Shown piece after piece: positions 1 through 5,688 of a stretch of 7,979 nt of DNA (the first letter of the stretch is position 1; each line of letters starts with the position of its first letter). Below the pieces are notes generated by a model. It was not told the origin of the DNA, did not search any database, and was given only the letters and a program-made list of their open reading frames with translations. Location of the stretch: assembly GCA_046540795.1 (NCBI GenBank), contig JBKHEN010000117.1, positions 1 through 7,979 of the forward strand. Direction: 5' to 3'. Source of the stretch: JAAAOH01 sp046540795 (GTDB lineage Bacteria; Spirochaetota; Spirochaetia; DSM-27196; PWMO01). The position numbers and the translations under genes were made by a program.

Positions 1-45
1 CGCCTCCGGGCGGCGGTCCGGCCGGAAGGGAGCAACAGCTGACAG

Positions 46-74
46 TTGACGTGCAGGATAGGCGCTCTTAAGAT
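46..74 (+). promoter_or_regulatory. sigma70-type promoter for the DHOD-like/galM unit
   Basis: TTGACG at 46-51 matches the -35 consensus at 5 of 6 positions. A 17-nt spacer separates it from TAAGAT at 69-74 (-10, 4 of 6). The predicted start is near 81, leaving a leader of about 60 nt before the ATG at 143. A second -10-like stretch, TATTAT at 110-115, has no good -35 partner. Prediction by inspection only. Confidence 0.55.
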
Positions 75-82
75 GGAGTCAT

Positions 83-109
83 GCAGACGCCGGAGGATTC
101 GGCGTATGC
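83..109. promoter_or_regulatory. 27-nt inverted repeat at the predicted transcription start
   Basis: GCAGACGCCG (83-92) is complementary to CGGCGTATGC (100-109) at 9 of 10 positions, with one G/A mismatch and a 7-nt centre (gaggatt). It starts about 2 nt after the predicted +1. It could be a repressor operator or a 5'-end hairpin in the mRNA. It is not followed by a T-run, so it is unlikely to be a terminator. Confidence 0.5.
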
Positions 110-142
110 TATTATAGTGGGCACAGAATCAAGGAGTGAATC

Positions 143-1156
143 ATGGCAAATCTGAAATCGAGCTATATGGGCATCGGCCTCAAGAGCCCGCTCATCGTCG
201 GCGCGTGCAGTCTCACGAGCCACATGAAGGCGATCAAGAAAATCGAAGAAGCGGGTGCAGGCGCCCTTATCATCAAGTCCCTTTTCGAGGAGGAAATCCA
301 GCTCGAGAAGTACAAGATGGAAGAAGACATCGTCATGTACGACGATTGGCACGCCGAGATGACGGACATCTTTCCGGACAAAGAGCACGCGGGCCCGGAT
401 GAGCACCTGATGTGGGTACGCAAGACCAAGGAAGAGGTCGGCATTCCCGTGATCGCCAGCCTCAATGCCGTCACCCATGACACCTGGGTGGAATGGGCGC
501 AGAAGCTCCAGGACACCGGCGTCGACGGGCTCGAGCTGAACTTCTTCTCCACACCGACCAGCTTCGACGAAGACGCGAAGAGCATCGAGGATGCACAAGT
601 CGAGGCACTGCGGGACGTCAAGAAGGCCGTGAAGATTCCCGTATCGGTAAAGCTCAGTCACTTCTACACCAATCCTCTGGCACTGGTGAAGCGCATGGCG
701 GATACCGGAGTGGACGGCTTTGTGCTGTTCAACCGGATGTTCCACCCGAGCTTCGACATCGAAAAAGAGAGCATGACGTTTCCCTTCAACCTCTCCCAGC
801 GCAATGACCATCGACTCCCCATGCGCTTCGCGGGGCTGCTCTACGGCAACATCGAAGGCAGCATCTGCGCCTCCAACGGCATCCATCAGGCCGAGGATGC
901 CGTCGAGGTCCTTCTTGCAGGGGCCGATGTCTTCCAGGTGGTCAGCACCCTGTATCAGAACTCTTTCGGTATCATAGAGGACATCAGCTCGGGCATTGCG
1001 GCCTGGATGGACCGGAAGGGCTATCGCACCCTCGATGATTTCCGCGGAAAGCTGAGCGCCAAGCACACCGCCGACAACGCGGCCTATCGTCGTGCGCAGT
1101 ACGTGAAGATGCTGCTCCACGCCGATGATTACGTGAAGCGGCCCACCCTCATTTAA
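143..1156 (+). CDS. Dihydroorotate dehydrogenase-like flavoprotein
   Basis: The 337-residue product looks like a complete TIM-barrel protein of the class 1 dihydroorotate dehydrogenase (DHOD) superfamily, in the group usually annotated as 'dihydroorotate dehydrogenase-like protein'. Residues expected at the FMN site are visible: Lys45 (IIKS), Asn108 (ASLN), Asn133 (ELN), Lys170 (SVKLS), Asn197 (LFNR), SNGI at 244-247 and GADVFQVVST at 260-269. Where class 1 enzymes have LNxSCPN with a catalytic Cys, this protein reads LNFFSTPT, placing Ser136 near the Cys position. It also lacks the N-terminal membrane segment of class 2 enzymes. The start is supported by AAGGAG at 131-136. No pyrimidine genes are adjacent; galM follows at 13 nt. 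A flavin-dependent oxidoreductase is well supported. Dihydroorotate as the substrate is not. Confidence 0.88.
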   Translation: MANLKSSYMGIGLKSPLIVGACSLTSHMKAIKKIEEAGAGALIIKSLFEEEIQLEKYKMEEDIVMYDDWHAEMTDIFPDKEHAGPDEHLMWVRKTKEEVGIPVIASLNAVTHDTWVEWAQKLQDTGVDGLELNFFSTPTSFDEDAKSIEDAQVEALRDVKKAVKIPVSVKLSHFYTNPLALVKRMADTGVDGFVLFNRMFHPSFDIEKESMTFPFNLSQRNDHRLPMRFAGLLYGNIEGSICASNGIHQAEDAVEVLLAGADVFQVVSTLYQNSFGIIEDISSGIAAWMDRKGYRTLDDFRGKLSAKHTADNAAYRRAQYVKMLLHADDYVKRPTLI

Positions 1157-1169
1157 TAGGTAGCACACC

Positions 1170-2237
1170 ATGACCATCGAAAAGCAGGCCTTCGGGGAAA
1201 GCCCCGAAGGCCCCGTTGAGCGTATCACCATAGTGAACCAGGCCGGAGTATCGGTCTCCGCAATGACCTATGGAGCCATCATCACCTCGGTACTTCTCCC
1301 CGACGCCGCCGGCCACCGAGAGGAAGTCACTCTCGGATTCGATGAGCTCGAGGGTTATCTCGGCCGGCATCCCTATTTCGGGGCTACCGTCGGCCGGGTC
1401 TGCAACCGCATTGCGGGGGCGTCGTTCTCCCTCGATGGAAAGCGCTATCCGCTGGAAGCGAACGAAGGGGGGAACACACTCCACGGCGGGACGCACGGTT
1501 TTCACCGCAAGCTCTGGACGGCGGACGTGTTTGGTGAGAGCGATGAGGCGGGCGTCATCTTTCGCTGCACCAGTCCGGACGGAGAGGCCGGCTTTCCCGG
1601 CACGCTCTCGGTGTCGGTGCGTCTATCGTTAAACGAGAGCAACGAGTTACGTCTACGCTACGAGGCAGCCACCGACAAGGCCACGCCGGTGAGCCTCACC
1701 AACCATGCCTATTGGAACCTCAGCGCCCGCCCGGAGCACGGCGTCCTCGACCATCAGGTACTGATCGACCCGGACCATTATCTGCCGACCGATGCGGCGC
1801 AGATACCTACGGGACAGGTCCTTCCGGTGGCAGGCACGCCCCACGATTTCCGCAACGCCAAGCCCGTCGGCCGAGACATAGGGAAGGTCGAGGGCGGATT
1901 CGACGAGTGTTACCTCTTCGGTGCCGACCTCGACTCCGCCTTGCAGGAGGCCACCATGGGCTCCGAAACGATGAGGCGGTGCGCCCGTGTCGTTGAACCC
2001 GGGAGCCGGCGCACCATGGAGATACATTCCACCATGCCCGGGCTGCAATTCTATACGGGCAACAAGCTCGACGGCGCACCGGCACGCGACGGCGGAAGCC
2101 TTCACGCTCATGCGGCCATGTGTTTTGAGACTCAATTTCTTCCGAACGCCGTGAACGAGCCCGCCTTTCCCTCCCCCATTCTGCGCCCCGGCGATACGTA
2201 TCGCCATGAGACCGTGCACATATTCGGCACGGAATAA
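1170..2237 (+). CDS. galM: Aldose 1-epimerase (galactose mutarotase)
   Basis: The enzyme interconverts alpha and beta anomers of aldoses such as galactose and glucose in the cytoplasm, feeding the Leloir pathway. At 355 residues it has the usual family length and looks intact. Family motifs appear in order: GRVCNRI (75-81), NTLHGG with His105 (102-107), TNHAYWNL with His179 as the expected general acid (177-184), GGFDE with Asp245 (242-246), PGLQFYTGN (290-298) and CFETQFLPNAVN with Glu320 as the expected catalytic base (318-329). Its start lies 13 nt after the upstream stop codon behind only a weak SD (AGG at 1158-1160), so it is probably co-transcribed with, and perhaps translationally coupled to, the DHOD-like gene. 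No galK, galT or sugar transporter lies nearby, so the natural sugar cannot be read from context. Confidence 0.95.
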   Translation: MTIEKQAFGESPEGPVERITIVNQAGVSVSAMTYGAIITSVLLPDAAGHREEVTLGFDELEGYLGRHPYFGATVGRVCNRIAGASFSLDGKRYPLEANEGGNTLHGGTHGFHRKLWTADVFGESDEAGVIFRCTSPDGEAGFPGTLSVSVRLSLNESNELRLRYEAATDKATPVSLTNHAYWNLSARPEHGVLDHQVLIDPDHYLPTDAAQIPTGQVLPVAGTPHDFRNAKPVGRDIGKVEGGFDECYLFGADLDSALQEATMGSETMRRCARVVEPGSRRTMEIHSTMPGLQFYTGNKLDGAPARDGGSLHAHAAMCFETQFLPNAVNEPAFPSPILRPGDTYRHETVHIFGTE

Positions 2238-2301
2238 CTCCCGCGGGACGCCCTGAGCAGAAACAGCGGAAGCGGGTCCGGCGTGAGAGGGCCGGGGGGC
2301 C

Positions 2302-2332
2302 GCACGCGGAGCGCTCGGAGCACTCCGCGCGC
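2302..2332. terminator. GC-rich hairpin between the convergent galM and dnaK genes
   Basis: CGCGGAG (2305-2311) pairs perfectly with CTCCGCG (2323-2329). An inner GCT/AGC stem closes a CGG loop, and an outer GC/GC pair follows a mismatch, giving about 12 bp in all. It is well placed to end transcription from both sides. Neither strand has a U-run after the stem, so intrinsic termination is uncertain. It may instead stabilise 3' ends. Confidence 0.45.
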
Positions 2333-2355
2333 TTCAGACCCCTTACTTACGGTCT

Positions 2356-2374
2356 CCGGCCCATTATCGGCCGG
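2356..2374 (-). terminator. Hairpin directly after the dnaK stop codon
   Basis: CCGGCC (2356-2361) and GGCCGG (2369-2374) form a perfect 6-bp stem with a 7-nt loop. The structure begins at the base after the dnaK stop codon. No T-run follows on the minus strand. It may be a weak terminator or a 3'-end stabiliser. Confidence 0.4.
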
Positions 2375-4354
2375 TTACTGATTCTGCGTTTCGTCGTCCT
2401 CGTTGACGACCTCGTAGTCGGCGTCCTCGTAGTCGCCGCCTGCGGCCTGACCGTCACCTCCGGAACCGGTATCGGTGCCGCCTGCTGCACCCGCTGCACC
2501 ACCACCGGCGGTCGCGCCGCCTTCGCCGGCGCCTTGCGGGCCGCCCTGCTGCTGGTATACGGTCTGCGCAAGCGTGTGCGACGCGGACTTCAGAGCCTCG
2601 GTCTTCTGTTTGATCTGCTCGAGATCATCGGCCTCCATCGCCTGCTTGAGCTCGTCGATCGCCGTGCGTACAGACTGTTTGTCGGAATCGGAGACCTTGT
2701 CGCCATAGTCGGAAAGCGACTTCTCGGTCGTATAGATCAGGCTGTCCGCCTCATTGCGCGCTTCCACGCGTTCGCGGGCTTTGCGGTCTTCGTCCGCGTG
2801 CTGTTCGGCATCCTTGACCATCTTGTTGATCTCCTCCTCGGAAAGACCCGACGAGGATTCGATACGGATCTTCTGCTCCTTGCCGGTACCGAGGTCCTTT
2901 GCGGAGACGTGGACGATGCCGTTTGCGTCGATGTCGAAGGTGACCTCGATCTGCGGCACGCCGCGCGGTGCGGGCGGTATACCCTCCAGATTGAACTCGC
3001 CGAGAAGCCGGTTCTCGTGCGCCATCTCTCGCTCGCCCTGGTACACCTTGACGGTTACCGCCGTCTGATTGTCCTCAGCGGTGGAGAAGATCTGGCTCTT
3101 CTTCGTGGGTATGGTGGTGTTGCGCTCTATGAGCTTGGTGAACACGCCGCCGAGGGTCTCGATACCGAGGGAGAGCGGCGTCACGTCGAGTAGGAGCACG
3201 TCGCCGACGTCACCGCCGAGCACGCCTGCCTGAATGGCCGCGCCCATGGCGACGACTTCGTCCGGGTTGACGCCTTTGTGCGGTTCCCTACCGAAGAGCT
3301 CGGTGACAAGCTTCTGGACCATCGGGATACGCGTTGAGCCTCCGACGAGGATTACCGCGTTGATGTCCTCCGACTTGAGCCCTGCATCCGAGAGCGCCTG
3401 ATTGCACGGCTCGCGGGTCTTCTCGACGAGGTCCCCAATGAGTTGCTCGAACTTGGCCCGCGTGAGGTTGTAGTTCAAGTGCTTGGGACCGGACTGATCG
3501 GCCGTAATGAACGGCAGGTTGATGTCCGTGCTCTGGGCACTGGAGAGCTCCTTCTTGGCGTTCTCGGCCGCTTCCTTTAGCCGCTGCAGCGCCATACGAT
3601 CCTGGCCGAGATCGATGCCGTAGTCGCTCTTGAAGTTCTGCACCAGCCATTCGATGATGCGCTGATCGAAGTTGTCACCACCGAGGTGGGTGTCGCCGTT
3701 GGTAGAACGAACCTCGAACACGTTGTCCCCGAGCTCGAGGATGGAGATGTCGAACGTGCCTCCCCCGAGGTCGAACACGGCGATCTTCTGCTCGTTGTTG
3801 TTCTTGCCGAATCCGTAGGCCAGCGCCGCGGCGGTCGGCTCGTTAACGATGCGCTGTACGTCCAGCCCGGCGATACGGCCTGCGTCCTTGGTTGCCTGAC
3901 GCTGAGAATCGTTAAAATAGGCCGGCACCGTAATCACCGCCTGCGCGACTTCCTCACCGAGGTAGTCCTCCGCCGTCTGCTTCATCTTCTGCAGCACCGC
4001 AGCGGAGAGCTCCGGCGGAGAGAACTGCTTGTCGCCGACTTTGACGCGCACGTCGCCGTTGGGGCCTTCCTCCACTTCATAGCCGACGATCTCCCGCTCA
4101 CGGTCTACCTCGTGATACCGACGGCCCATAAACCGCTTGATGGAATAGATCGTATTGTCGGGGTTGGTGATCATCTGGTTGCGGGCCGGCTGCCCCACCA
4201 GGCGCTCGCCCTTGTTGGTGTAGGCCACCACCGAGGGGGTCGTTCGATTCCCTTCCGCGTTCTGAATGACCACCGGATCGCCGCCTTCCATCACGGAGAC
4301 GACGGAGTTCGTCGTTCCGAGGTCAATGCCGATTATCTTCTTGGACTTTGCCAT
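2375..4354 (-). CDS. dnaK: Molecular chaperone DnaK (Hsp70)
   Basis: This ATP-dependent chaperone binds exposed hydrophobic peptides, normally with DnaJ and GrpE, in the cytoplasm. The 659-residue protein is complete. The ATPase domain shows GIDLGTTNS (9-17), the FDLGGGTFD phosphate motif (194-202, Thr200 equivalent to the autophosphorylated Thr) and ILVGGSTRIP (335-344). The interdomain linker is VLLLDVTPL (386-394), followed by the substrate-binding domain. The helical lid runs to about 600. After it comes a Gly/Ala-rich tail (604-641) and an acidic end, YEVVNEDDETQNQ, which differs slightly from the common EEVD-type terminus. The start has GGGAGG (plus-strand 4361-4366) 6 nt upstream. dnaJ, grpE and hrcA are absent from the window. 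Two hsp20 genes lie upstream in the same direction, 251 nt away, so partial co-transcription is possible. Confidence 0.98.
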   Translation of the reverse strand: MAKSKKIIGIDLGTTNSVVSVMEGGDPVVIQNAEGNRTTPSVVAYTNKGERLVGQPARNQMITNPDNTIYSIKRFMGRRYHEVDREREIVGYEVEEGPNGDVRVKVGDKQFSPPELSAAVLQKMKQTAEDYLGEEVAQAVITVPAYFNDSQRQATKDAGRIAGLDVQRIVNEPTAAALAYGFGKNNNEQKIAVFDLGGGTFDISILELGDNVFEVRSTNGDTHLGGDNFDQRIIEWLVQNFKSDYGIDLGQDRMALQRLKEAAENAKKELSSAQSTDINLPFITADQSGPKHLNYNLTRAKFEQLIGDLVEKTREPCNQALSDAGLKSEDINAVILVGGSTRIPMVQKLVTELFGREPHKGVNPDEVVAMGAAIQAGVLGGDVGDVLLLDVTPLSLGIETLGGVFTKLIERNTTIPTKKSQIFSTAEDNQTAVTVKVYQGEREMAHENRLLGEFNLEGIPPAPRGVPQIEVTFDIDANGIVHVSAKDLGTGKEQKIRIESSSGLSEEEINKMVKDAEQHADEDRKARERVEARNEADSLIYTTEKSLSDYGDKVSDSDKQSVRTAIDELKQAMEADDLEQIKQKTEALKSASHTLAQTVYQQQGGPQGAGEGGATAGGGAAGAAGGTDTGSGGDGQAAGGDYEDADYEVVNEDDETQNQ

Positions 4355-4364
4355 AGTTTGCCTC

Positions 4365-4425
4365 CCTGAGTCAGGTTCCTGTCTCGCAATGTCACCCTCA
4401 CGGGGTCACCCTCACGGGGCCACCT
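4365..4425 (-). repeat. 14-bp tandem repeat and small hairpins in the dnaK leader
   Basis: The unit GTCACCCTCACGGG occurs perfectly at 4391-4404 and 4405-4418, with a third partial copy at 4419-4425. On the dnaK mRNA each full copy can form a CCC-GUGA-GGG mini-hairpin with a GNRA-type loop. Nearer the start codon, CCTG-ACT-CAGG (4375 to 4365 on the minus strand) folds and covers the first two G's of the SD. The repeats lie about 37-70 nt upstream of the dnaK ATG. The repeat is plain in the sequence; a regulatory role is inferred. Confidence 0.6.
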
Positions 4426-4464
4426 TCGAAGCATGTCATCGCCATGTCTATACTCAAACGCCGA

Positions 4465-4485
4465 GCGGGGACTTCGTGTCCCCGC
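4465..4485. terminator. Stable hairpin in the hsp20-dnaK gap
   Basis: GCGGGGAC (4465-4472) and GTCCCCGC (4478-4485) form a perfect 8-bp stem around a 5-nt loop. It sits between hsp20 and dnaK and could end or attenuate hsp20 transcripts before dnaK. There is no T-run on the minus strand after it, so an RNA-processing or stabilising hairpin is an equal option. No convincing separate dnaK promoter was found near it: TTGAGT (minus strand, about 4457-4452) has no good -10 partner. Confidence 0.4.
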
Positions 4486-4566
4486 CCGCGTGTCACCGTT
4501 CATCGTTGTCATTCACTCCATACGGAGCGCGTGTGATGTCGCGGCGTCGGCGCCCGCGTCCGCTCT

Positions 4567-4599
4567 GACGGCGCACCACGGGCACCGCCGTCGGACGGC
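4567..4599 (-). promoter_or_regulatory. Overlapping alternative hairpins after the second hsp20 gene
   Basis: In the transcript, GCCGTC (4599-4594) can pair with GACGGC (4592-4587), but the same middle segment, extended to GACGGCG (plus-strand CGCCGTC, 4586-4592), is also complementary to plus-strand GACGGCG at 4567-4573 over 7 bp. The two folds exclude each other. The structure starts 7 nt after the hsp20 stop codon. It may be a terminator-like 3' structure or a switchable one; GC-rich chance pairing is also possible. Confidence 0.3.
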
Positions 4600-4605
4600 C
4601 GGGGC

Positions 4606-4968
4606 TCAACCTGACTTCACATCGATCTTCCGGGGCTTCACCGCTTCCTGCAGATGCAATGTGAGCGTCAGCACGCCCTTGTCCATTTTGGCGTCGATCT
4701 TCTCTCGGTCCACCGTCTCATCGAGCGTAAAGACCTGATGAAAGTCGCCGGGACGCCGCTCGCGCAAGACGTAATTCGTTCCTTCCGTCTCCTCTTTGCG
4801 GGCACCGTGGATGATGAGCTGATCGTCCTCGATCCGGACGTCTACATCGTTTTTCTCCACTCCCGGCATATCGAGACGGAGCATTATCTTGCCGTCCTCT
4901 TCCCAGCACATATTCCCTACGGGACGTACGTTCCGGCCGGTGGTTGCTTCCATTTCCCGTTCTGCCAT
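4606..4968 (-). CDS. Small heat-shock protein (Hsp20/alpha-crystallin), short paralogue
   Basis: This ATP-independent holdase is expected to bind unfolding proteins and pass them to DnaK. The 120-residue product is almost entirely an alpha-crystallin domain, with an N-terminal arm of only about 20 residues. Visible landmarks are RLDMPGVEKNDVDVRI (31-46), PGDFHQVFTL (73-82) and AKMDKGVLTLTL (93-104, the AxxxnGvLxvxlP element with Asn replaced by Lys and no Pro). The C-terminal I-x-V anchor is Ile115/Val117. The start at 4968 is chosen because AGGAGG lies 6 nt upstream and begins on the last base of the upstream gene's stop codon. A longer frame reaching 5133 would overlap that gene deeply. The gap to the upstream hsp20 is 11 nt, so the pair is an operon. 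The short arm suggests smaller or mixed oligomers (inference). Confidence 0.93.
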   Translation of the reverse strand: MAEREMEATTGRNVRPVGNMCWEEDGKIMLRLDMPGVEKNDVDVRIEDDQLIIHGARKEETEGTNYVLRERRPGDFHQVFTLDETVDREKIDAKMDKGVLTLTLHLQEAVKPRKIDVKSG

Positions 4969-4979
4969 AGCGGACCTCC

Positions 4980-5432
4980 TTACTTGGATACGTCGACCTT
5001 GATCTGCTTGGGTTTCACCTCTTCTCGCTTCGGCAGCGTGACCCTCAAAACACCGTTCTTGAGCTCGGCCTGCACCTTCTGCGTGTCGACGCTGTGGGGA
5101 AGCGAAAGCGTGCGCTGGAAGTTGCCTTCCCACTCCTCCTGCCGGTACACCTTGACTTCGTCGCCGAGCTTGGGAAGCTCACGACTACCCTTTATGGTGA
5201 GCACGTTCGACGCGATGGACACATCGACGTTCTTCTCCTCCACCCCGGGGAGGTCCATGAACACGTAGAAGTTGTCGTCGTCCTCGGTGACGTCGAGCGC
5301 CGGCGAAACCGCGCGGTCGAGCAAACCACCGCTCTGACCATAGTCGTAATCGAACAAGCGATTAATCTCGTTCTGCAACCGATCGAGCTCGGACAACGGG
5401 TCGAGTCCTCGCCTCCAGGTCGTCAGATTCAT
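4980..5432 (-). CDS. Small heat-shock protein (Hsp20/alpha-crystallin), full-length paralogue
   Basis: First gene of the heat-shock block; a predicted cytoplasmic holdase chaperone. The 150-residue product has a typical bacterial class A layout. The N-terminal arm reads WRRGLDPLSELDRLQNEI (6-23). The alpha-crystallin domain begins about 45, with the FYVFMDLPGVEEKNVDVSI segment at 55-73 and GNFQRTLSLP at 103-112. The signature AELKNGVLRVTLPK is at 122-135. The C-terminal I-x-V motif is Ile144/Val146, used in oligomer assembly in this family. The start has GGAGG at 5438-5442, 5 nt upstream. This protein and the shorter downstream paralogue share the core but differ in arm length, which suggests a hetero-oligomer or divided roles. 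Regulation is probably through the promoter at 5486-5515 and a structured leader. Confidence 0.96.
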   Translation of the reverse strand: MNLTTWRRGLDPLSELDRLQNEINRLFDYDYGQSGGLLDRAVSPALDVTEDDDNFYVFMDLPGVEEKNVDVSIASNVLTIKGSRELPKLGDEVKVYRQEEWEGNFQRTLSLPHSVDTQKVQAELKNGVLRVTLPKREEVKPKQIKVDVSK

Positions 5433-5438
5433 ATCACC

Positions 5439-5474
5439 CTCCTTTGCAATGGAGTTCTTCGTACGATTTCTCGT
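5439..5474 (-). promoter_or_regulatory. Structured hsp20 5' leader that may mask the SD
   Basis: Two short hairpins lie in the predicted 46-nt leader. ACGA-GAAA-UCGU (5474 to 5463) has a GNRA loop. CUCC (5454-5451) can pair with GGAG of the SD (5442-5439) across an 8-nt loop. A weak stem over the SD of a small heat-shock gene is the arrangement of known simple RNA thermometers. The SD stem is only 4 bp, so this is a candidate, not a demonstration. Confidence 0.35.
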
Positions 5475-5485
5475 CGCATTAACTA

Positions 5486-5515
5486 ATTAGCACCAACCGT
5501 GCCAAGACCGGTCAA
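5486..5515 (-). promoter_or_regulatory. hsp20 promoter: sigma54-like, overlapping a sigma70-like one
   Basis: On the minus strand from 5506, CTTGGCACGGTTGGTGCTA matches the sigma54 consensus TGGCACG-N4-TTGCW with one mismatch. The GG and GC doublets are exactly 12 nt apart, giving +1 near 5478, 46 nt before the ATG. The same stretch also holds TTGACC (5515-5510, 5 of 6) and GCTAAT (5491-5486, 4 of 6) at an 18-nt spacing. Either or both could be used. No CIRCE or HAIR operator is present. Confidence 0.5.
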
Positions 5516-5525
5516 TATCACAAGT

Positions 5526-5542
5526 TTCTTACATATAAAGAA
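5526..5542. promoter_or_regulatory. AT-rich inverted repeat upstream of the hsp20 promoter
   Basis: TTCTT (5526-5530) and AAGAA (5538-5542) are a perfect inverted repeat with a 7-nt spacer, inside an AT-rich patch (about 5514-5548) in otherwise GC-rich DNA. It is centred about 56 bp upstream of the predicted hsp20 start. It could be an activator site or an UP-like element. The rest of the gap, 5543-5688, shows no supported gene or clear terminator. Confidence 0.3.
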
Positions 5543-5688
5543 TTAGCGACCGGCCGCGTTGCTCCTGCCAACCTGCGGCAAGGCGGAAGTGAGGGAACAC
5601 TACGCAGCACCGGGGCTCCGCATAGCCACCGATGTGTCAAAAGGGAACAACCACGATGCAGACCCCGAGGAGTGTGATGCAAAATGCG

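Noticed and set aside
1..42. Possible 3' end of an upstream gene (frame 1 reaches TGA at 40-42)
   Set aside because: Only 13 codons are visible, all three frames stay open for a similar stretch, and no frame is recognisable.
68..1231. Long minus-strand open frame (387 codons) opposite the DHOD-like gene
   Set aside because: The plus-strand frame shows a clear enzyme family and an SD. The opposite frame has no recognisable motif and is a typical GC-rich shadow.
2534..4369. Long plus-strand open frames opposite dnaK
   Set aside because: They mirror dnaK codons in GC-rich DNA and carry no motif or SD of their own.
4606..5133. Longer version of the second hsp20 gene starting at 5133
   Set aside because: It would overlap the first hsp20 gene by over 150 bp, its extra N-terminus is Arg/Gln-rich shadow sequence, and the ATG at 4968 has a perfect SD.
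5487..5505. CIRCE operator (TTAGCAC...GTGCCAA)
   Set aside because: The arms resemble CIRCE ends, but the centre is 5 nt where CIRCE has 13 between these parts. The same bases are better explained by the -24/-12 promoter.
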